From Leucobacter viscericola (GTDB taxonomy: Bacteria; Actinomycetota; Actinomycetes; Actinomycetales; Microbacteriaceae), in the NCBI RefSeq assembly GCF_011299575.1, contig NZ_CP049863.1, positions 1-64,000 on the forward strand: a DNA stretch of 64,000 bases, given 5' to 3'. The position numbers and the translations under genes are program-made. Positions 60,067 through 64,000 of the stretch are shown one piece after another. Below the pieces are notes generated by a model, which did not search any database, was not told where the DNA came from, and worked only from the letters and a program-made list of their open reading frames with translations. Within the stretch, counting starts at the first letter, position 1; each line of letters begins with the position of its first letter.

Positions 60067-61875
60067 GTGACAGATTCGGATCAAGCGCTTCACCTTCCGG
60101 GGACGAGTGCCGCCGAACACCTGCCCCCCGCGTACCCCGAACGCGCCGCCCACGGCACGGCGGGAACGCTGCGAGCGTGGCAGGAAGAGGCAATTCGGCT
60201 TTACCTGGAGGAAGAACCCAGAGACTTCCTCGCTTCGGCGACCCCCGGCGCGGGTAAAACGACCTTTGCGCTCAGACTCGCCGCGATCCTGCGCGCAAAT
60301 CACACCGTGCAGCAGATCGTGGTGGTTGCTCCGACTGAGCACCTGAAGACGCAGTGGGCTGATGCCGCGTTCAGGGCTGGGATCCGGCTCAACCCGAGCT
60401 ACTCGAACAACGATGGGCTTGGGTACGGCCGCCACTACCACGGTGTTGTCGTGACCTACGCGCAGGTGGCCATGAAACCGGTGCAGCACCGTCTGCTGAC
60501 CGAACACTCCGACACGATGGTGATCCTCGACGAGATTCACCACGGCGGTGACGCACTGAGCTGGGGTGATGCGATACGCGAGGCTTACGGATCCGCGAAG
60601 CGCAGGCTCTCGCTCACCGGTACGCCATTCCGCTCCGACGATGCGCCGATCCCGTTTGTGCAGTACGCACCGCAGGGGGACGGATCGAAGGTCTCGCTCA
60701 CCGACTATGACTACGGCTACGGTCGTGCGCTCGCTGACGGCATCGTGCGACCGGTTATTTTTATGGTTTACGCCGGGGCGATGCGCTGGCAGACCTCCGC
60801 GGGCGAAGAGATGGAGGCCCGCCTCGGCGAGGGCAACACCAAAGACATCACCTCGCAGGCGTGGCGCACCGCCCTGGACCCTGCGGGGGACTGGATCTCT
60901 AAGGTGCTTGAGGCCGCCAACCGCAGACTGACCGAGGTGCGCCTGCAGATCCCCGATGCCGGTGGACTGGTGATTGCGACGGATCACGCCTCCGCAAAGG
61001 CCTACGCGCAGCTGCTGCACCAGATGACGGGTGAAGAGGTCGCGCTGATCCTCTCCGATGACAGCGGGGCGAGCGAGCGGATCGACAGCTACTCGCAGGG
61101 AGACTCCCGTTGGATGGTCGCCGTGCGCATGGTGTCCGAGGGTGTTGACGTGCCCCGGCTTGCCGTCGGCGTGTATGCAACCAGCTCGTCGACACCATTG
61201 TTCTTCGCGCAGGCGATCGGTCGCTTCGTGCGCTCGCGGCGACGCGGCGAGGTGGCGTCGGTGTTCATTCCGAACGTGCCAGCGCTCATGCAGCTCGCGG
61301 CCGAGCTTGAGAAGGAACGAAACCACGTTCTTGAGGGGCCGGGCAGCGCCGAGGAGATGTGGGACGCTGAGGCAGCGCTCATGGCCGAGGCAGAGCGTGA
61401 GGATCGTGCATCGTCGGAGCTCGAGGAGCAGGAGTTCAAGTACCAGGCGTTGGCGTCTGATGCCCACTTCGACCGGGCCGTGTTTAACGGCGACGAGTTT
61501 GGTGGGTACGCCGAGGTCGAGAGTGAAGAGGAACTCGACTTTTTGGGCCTGCCTGGGGTGTTGGAGCCGCAAGAGGTGCAGGTTCTGCTGCAGCAGCGAC
61601 AGGCCCGGCAGGCGAGGCGGAGTGCGACCAAACAGGGCTTGCTTGAGCACGCACCCGATCGGGCCGAAGAGCCCGGAGCGCTGCACCGCACCCTTGGAGA
61701 ACAGCGCAAGCTGCTGTCGAGCCTCGTTGGCATGTACGCGAAGGTGTCGGGAGAACCGCACAAAGACATTCACACCGAGCTACGGCGCGTGTGTGGCGGC
61801 CCGGCGGTGGCGCAGGCATCCGTAACCCAGCTACAGAAGCGCATCGAGCTGTTGCGGCGGCGGCTGCGGCCGTAG
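60067..61875 (+). CDS. XPB/ERCC3-like SF2 helicase
   Basis: GTG 60,067 gives 602 residues. Motifs: ASATPGAGKTTFALRLA, VVVAPTEHLKTQWADAA, VILDEIHHGG, RLSLTGTPFRSDD, VRMVSEGVDVPRLAVGVYAT, FAQAIGRFVRSRRRGE. The C-terminal part is helical. It is a DNA repair- or recombination-type DEAH helicase common in actinobacteria; the exact role is unknown. Confidence 0.8.
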   Translation: MTDSDQALHLPGTSAAEHLPPAYPERAAHGTAGTLRAWQEEAIRLYLEEEPRDFLASATPGAGKTTFALRLAAILRANHTVQQIVVVAPTEHLKTQWADAAFRAGIRLNPSYSNNDGLGYGRHYHGVVVTYAQVAMKPVQHRLLTEHSDTMVILDEIHHGGDALSWGDAIREAYGSAKRRLSLTGTPFRSDDAPIPFVQYAPQGDGSKVSLTDYDYGYGRALADGIVRPVIFMVYAGAMRWQTSAGEEMEARLGEGNTKDITSQAWRTALDPAGDWISKVLEAANRRLTEVRLQIPDAGGLVIATDHASAKAYAQLLHQMTGEEVALILSDDSGASERIDSYSQGDSRWMVAVRMVSEGVDVPRLAVGVYATSSSTPLFFAQAIGRFVRSRRRGEVASVFIPNVPALMQLAAELEKERNHVLEGPGSAEEMWDAEAALMAEAEREDRASSELEEQEFKYQALASDAHFDRAVFNGDEFGGYAEVESEEELDFLGLPGVLEPQEVQVLLQQRQARQARRSATKQGLLEHAPDRAEEPGALHRTLGEQRKLLSSLVGMYAKVSGEPHKDIHTELRRVCGGPAVAQASVTQLQKRIELLRRRLRP

Positions 61876-61888
61876 TTAAGCTGTGCCT

Positions 61889-62427
61889 ATGGGAAAGAGG
61901 TGTGAGGTTATGAAGCGCGAGTCTATGAAGCGCGAGTCTAAGAAACCAGTAGCTGGCGCCTCAACCCCCGCAACGTTGGCGCTCACGCGGCTCGGGATCC
62001 CGTTCACCGTGCGCAGCTACACGCACGACCCGGGCGAGACCGACTTTGGGGAGAAGCGGCCGCGGCGCTCGGGGTTGACCCCGAGCGTATCTTCAAGACG
62101 CTGCTCGCCGAGGTTGATGGTGCGCTTGCGGTGGCTATCGTGCCCGTTTCGGGATCACTCGATCTGAAAGCGCTCGCCGTCGCGCTCAGCGGCAAACGTG
62201 CGGTGATGGCGGATCCTGCGGTCGCCGAACGAAAGACCGGCTACGTGGTCGGTGGCATTAGTCCGATCGGGCAGCGAACGCAGCTTCGCACCGTGCTCGA
62301 CGAGTCGGCTCGGGATCACTCCACGGTGCTCGTGTCTGGTGGCCGCCGAGGTTTTGACGTCGAATTGGCTCCCGCTGATCTCGTTTTAGCCACGGGAGCC
62401 GTCTGGTCTGGAATCGCTAAGCACTGA
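61889..62427 (+). pseudogene. ybaK: YbaK/EbsC-type aminoacyl-tRNA deacylase, frame-broken
   Basis: ATG 61,889 (GTG 61,883 in frame) opens with a duplicated 15-base unit coding MKRES twice. The protein then reads TLALTRLGIPFTVRSYTHDP. One G is missing around 62,050-62,056; with it the frame continues EEAAAALGVDPERIFKTLLA, then LALRW-free YbaK sequence: DLKALAVALSGKRAVMADPA and GYVVGGISPIGQR to TGA 62,425-62,427. The family removes misacylated Cys or Pro from tRNA. As written, the product would be truncated. Confidence 0.75.
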
Positions 62428-62554
62428 GCCGATTTTCGCGTGTTTTGCCCGGTTCGAGACTCGGCGGCGCGCGCGAATTCCCGGGCAGATTCGATCCCCA
62501 CTCGTATCCGTGCTAAGTTATTCTCTGTTCGGCCGATGGTGGTCCGGATCGTTC

Positions 62555-62639
62555 GCGCGGGTGGCGGAATGGCAGACGCGCTAGCTTGAGGTGCTAGTGC
62601 CCGTATTAGGGCGTGGGGGTTCAAGTCCCCCTCCGCGCA
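62555..62639 (+). tRNA. tRNA-Leu(GAG)
   Basis: Acceptor GCGCGGG pairs with TCCGCGC (last pair G-U); discriminator A at 62,639. Anticodon stem CTAGC/GCTAG holds loop TTGAGGT with anticodon GAG, reading CTC. A long variable arm (GTGCCCGTATTAGGGCGT) and the T-arm GGGGG-TTCAAGT-CCCCC are present. CCA is not encoded. Confidence 0.95.
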
Positions 62640-62650
62640 CGTGAATGAGA

Positions 62651-62700
62651 AAGGCCCCCGGCCTGAGATGAAAATCTCGAGGCCGGGGGTCTTTTGTTTT
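62651..62700 (+). terminator. Rho-independent terminator after tRNA-Leu
   Basis: AGGCCCCCGGCCT (62,652-62,664), a short paired GAGAT/ATCTC inner stem, AGGCCGGGGGTCT and a T-rich tail TTTTGTTTT. It is a strong hairpin with U-run, 12 bases after the tRNA. Confidence 0.85.
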
Positions 62701-62750
62701 GTCGTGATAGAGGTGGTCCAGCCTATTCAAAGAGTGGATAGAGTGGCAGC

Positions 62751-64000
62751 ATGACTTCTGGGGGGCTAAGTAGGTGGTTGCTTGCCGACACGGCACAGGC
62801 ACCCGGTACTCACACGGGCCCGCACGGCAAGCCCGATGGTGGGCGTAAGGCCTCGTGGTGGCGAGTCATGTGCCTCAGTGGTGTTGACTACTTCTCGACG
62901 CTCGGGTACCAGCCAGCGATCGCGGCCCTCGCCGCGGGACTATTAGCACCACTCGCAACAATCATCCTTGTGGTGATTACGCTTGCCGGCGCACTGCCGA
63001 TCTATCGTCGGGTTGCGCGTGAGAGCCCACACGGCGCCGGCTCGATCGCAATGCTCGCAAAACTCCTGCCTCGGTGGGGCGGCAAGCTTGCGATCCTCGC
63101 CCTGCTCGGATTTGCCGCGACCGACTTTATGATCACGATGACGCTCTCGGCTGCTGACGCGACGGCTCACTTCGTGGAGAACCCGTTCGTGCCGAAGGCG
63201 CTGCACGGCCAAGAGGTTGTCATCACGCTGGTGCTGCTCGCGGCACTCGGCACCGTATTTCTCAGGGGCTTCGCGGAAGCAATCCGCATCGCGACCTACC
63301 TCGTCGGAGCATTTCTGCTGCTGAACGTTACCGTTCTTGTGGTCTCGTTTGTTCAGCTGGCGGCACACCCCACCGCGGTAAACGACTGGTGGGGAGCGCT
63401 CACCACACAACACGGTAGCCCGTTGGTGATGGTTGGAATCGCACTGCTTGTGTTTCCGAAGCTGGCACTCGGACTTTCCGGGTTTGAAACCGGAGTCGCG
63501 GTGATGCCGCAGATCAAGGGCGATGCCGACGACACCGAGAAGCAACCTCAGGGGCGTATTCGGGGAGCGCATCGCCTGCTGACGAGTTCTGCACTCATTA
63601 TGAGTGTGTTGCTCATTGCCTCATCTATCGTGACCGTGATGCTGATCCCGGCGGCCGAATTTCAGCCGGGCGGTGCCGCCAACGGGCGAGCGATTGCGTA
63701 CCTCGGGTACGAATACCTGGGGGATGGGTTTGGGACGGCATACGACCTCGTCACCATCGCCATCCTCTGGTTTGCGGGGGCCTCTGCCATGGCGGGGCTG
63801 CTGAACCTGGTACCGCGCTACCTCCCGCGTCTGGGTATGGTGCCTCGATGGGCTCGCGCGATCCGCCCCCTAGTGCTCGTGTTCACGGGTATTGGGATGC
63901 TCATCACGATCCTGTTCCAGGCTGACGTAAACGCCCAGGGTGGTGCGTACGCGACCGGAGTGCTCGTATTGATCACGTCCGCTGCCGTGGCCGTAACGCT
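62751..64000 (+). CDS. APC-family amino acid permease, truncated by the window
   Basis: ATG 62,751 opens a frame that is still open at 64,000 (about 416 residues). After a 40-residue polar start, [30 protein letters not shown] begins a series of membrane segments ([60 protein letters not shown]). The pattern [20 protein letters not shown] fits the APC superfamily. TAGAGT lies six bases before ATG and no ribosome binding site is seen. The substrate is unknown. Confidence 0.8.
   Translation, partial: MTSGGLSRWLLADTAQAPGTHTGPHGKPDGGRKASWWRVMCLSGVDYFSTLGYQPAIAALAAGLLAPLATIILVVITLAGALPIYRRVARESPHGAGSIAMLAKLLPRWGGKLAILALLGFAATDFMITMTLSAADATAHFVENPFVPKALHGQEVVITLVLLAALGTVFLRGFAEAIRIATYLVGAFLLLNVTVLVVSFVQLAAHPTAVNDWWGALTTQHGSPLVMVGIALLVFPKLALGLSGFETGVAVMPQIKGDADDTEKQPQGRIRGAHRLLTSSALIMSVLLIASSIVTVMLIPAAEFQPGGAANGRAIAYLGYEYLGDGFGTAYDLVTIAILWFAGASAMAGLLNLVPRYLPRLGMVPRWARAIRPLVLVFTGIGMLITILFQADVNAQGGAYATGVLVLITSAAVAVT

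Noticed and set aside
60046..61773. 575-residue ORF antisense to the XPB-like helicase
   Set aside because: Long antisense frames are common in high-GC genes. The + strand frame has all SF2 motifs, and this one has Arg/His-rich shadow composition.
62943..63572. 209-residue minus-strand ORF in the permease gene
   Set aside because: Antisense to a clear multi-helix permease frame that is open to the window end; Cys/His/Arg-rich shadow composition.

Overview
The window looks like chromosome of a high-GC actinobacterium, most likely a member of the Microbacteriaceae. The signs are a tRNA-Leu(GAG) without an encoded CCA, many start codons placed directly after a -10 box (leaderless genes), a GerW-family protein, GluQ, tandem CrcB channels and a RecQ with a phosphoribosyltransferase-like tail. 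This family-level guess is an inference.

Bases 1 to about 31,390 are an integrated phage-derived element. The left arm (1-17,222, + strand) holds many small actinophage-type genes. It then carries a SF2 helicase, a WhiB-like protein, a Cas4/RecB-like exonuclease, a RecA/Sak4-like ATPase, an SSB-like protein, a prim-pol/helicase and a RuvC-like resolvase. The right arm (17,227-31,124, - strand) is a nearly intact tail and lysis block: holin, membrane protein, amidase endolysin, tail tip genes, tape measure, tail assembly chaperone with a -1 frameshift, tail tube, tail completion genes and an HTH gene. It ends at a tRNA/tmRNA 3' end (31,361-31,388) that marks an attachment site. No terminase, portal, protease or capsid gene is visible, and the integrase is also not in view. 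The two arms share a 12-bp palindrome (TTAG-N4-CTAA).

Most genes between 1 and 13.2 kb are broken by single-base indels, usually in short homopolymers. The rest of the window has only two clear cases (near 18,977 and 62,050). The broken genes are given here as rebuilt reading frames; whether the breaks are real decay or sequence error cannot be settled from the sequence.

From 31,436 onward the sequence is ordinary chromosome. It has an ArsR-type regulator divergent from an F420-type reductase; a LysR regulator divergent from a fumarate reductase-like flavoprotein; DUF2200; and a TetR/SRPBCC pair. A catabolic region follows (isopropylmalate/tartrate dehydrogenase-like enzyme, aldehyde dehydrogenase, SDR), then a DUF222/HNH protein and an amidase plus dipeptide-type ABC transporter operon with a FadR-type GntR regulator. 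The ALDH and transporter promoters share a 14-bp candidate operator. The remainder holds an MFS exporter with an Lrp regulator, RecQ, two CrcB genes, PdxY, a GlcD-like oxidase, GluQ, GerW, an SGNH hydrolase, an XPB-like helicase, a frame-broken YbaK, tRNA-Leu and a truncated APC permease.
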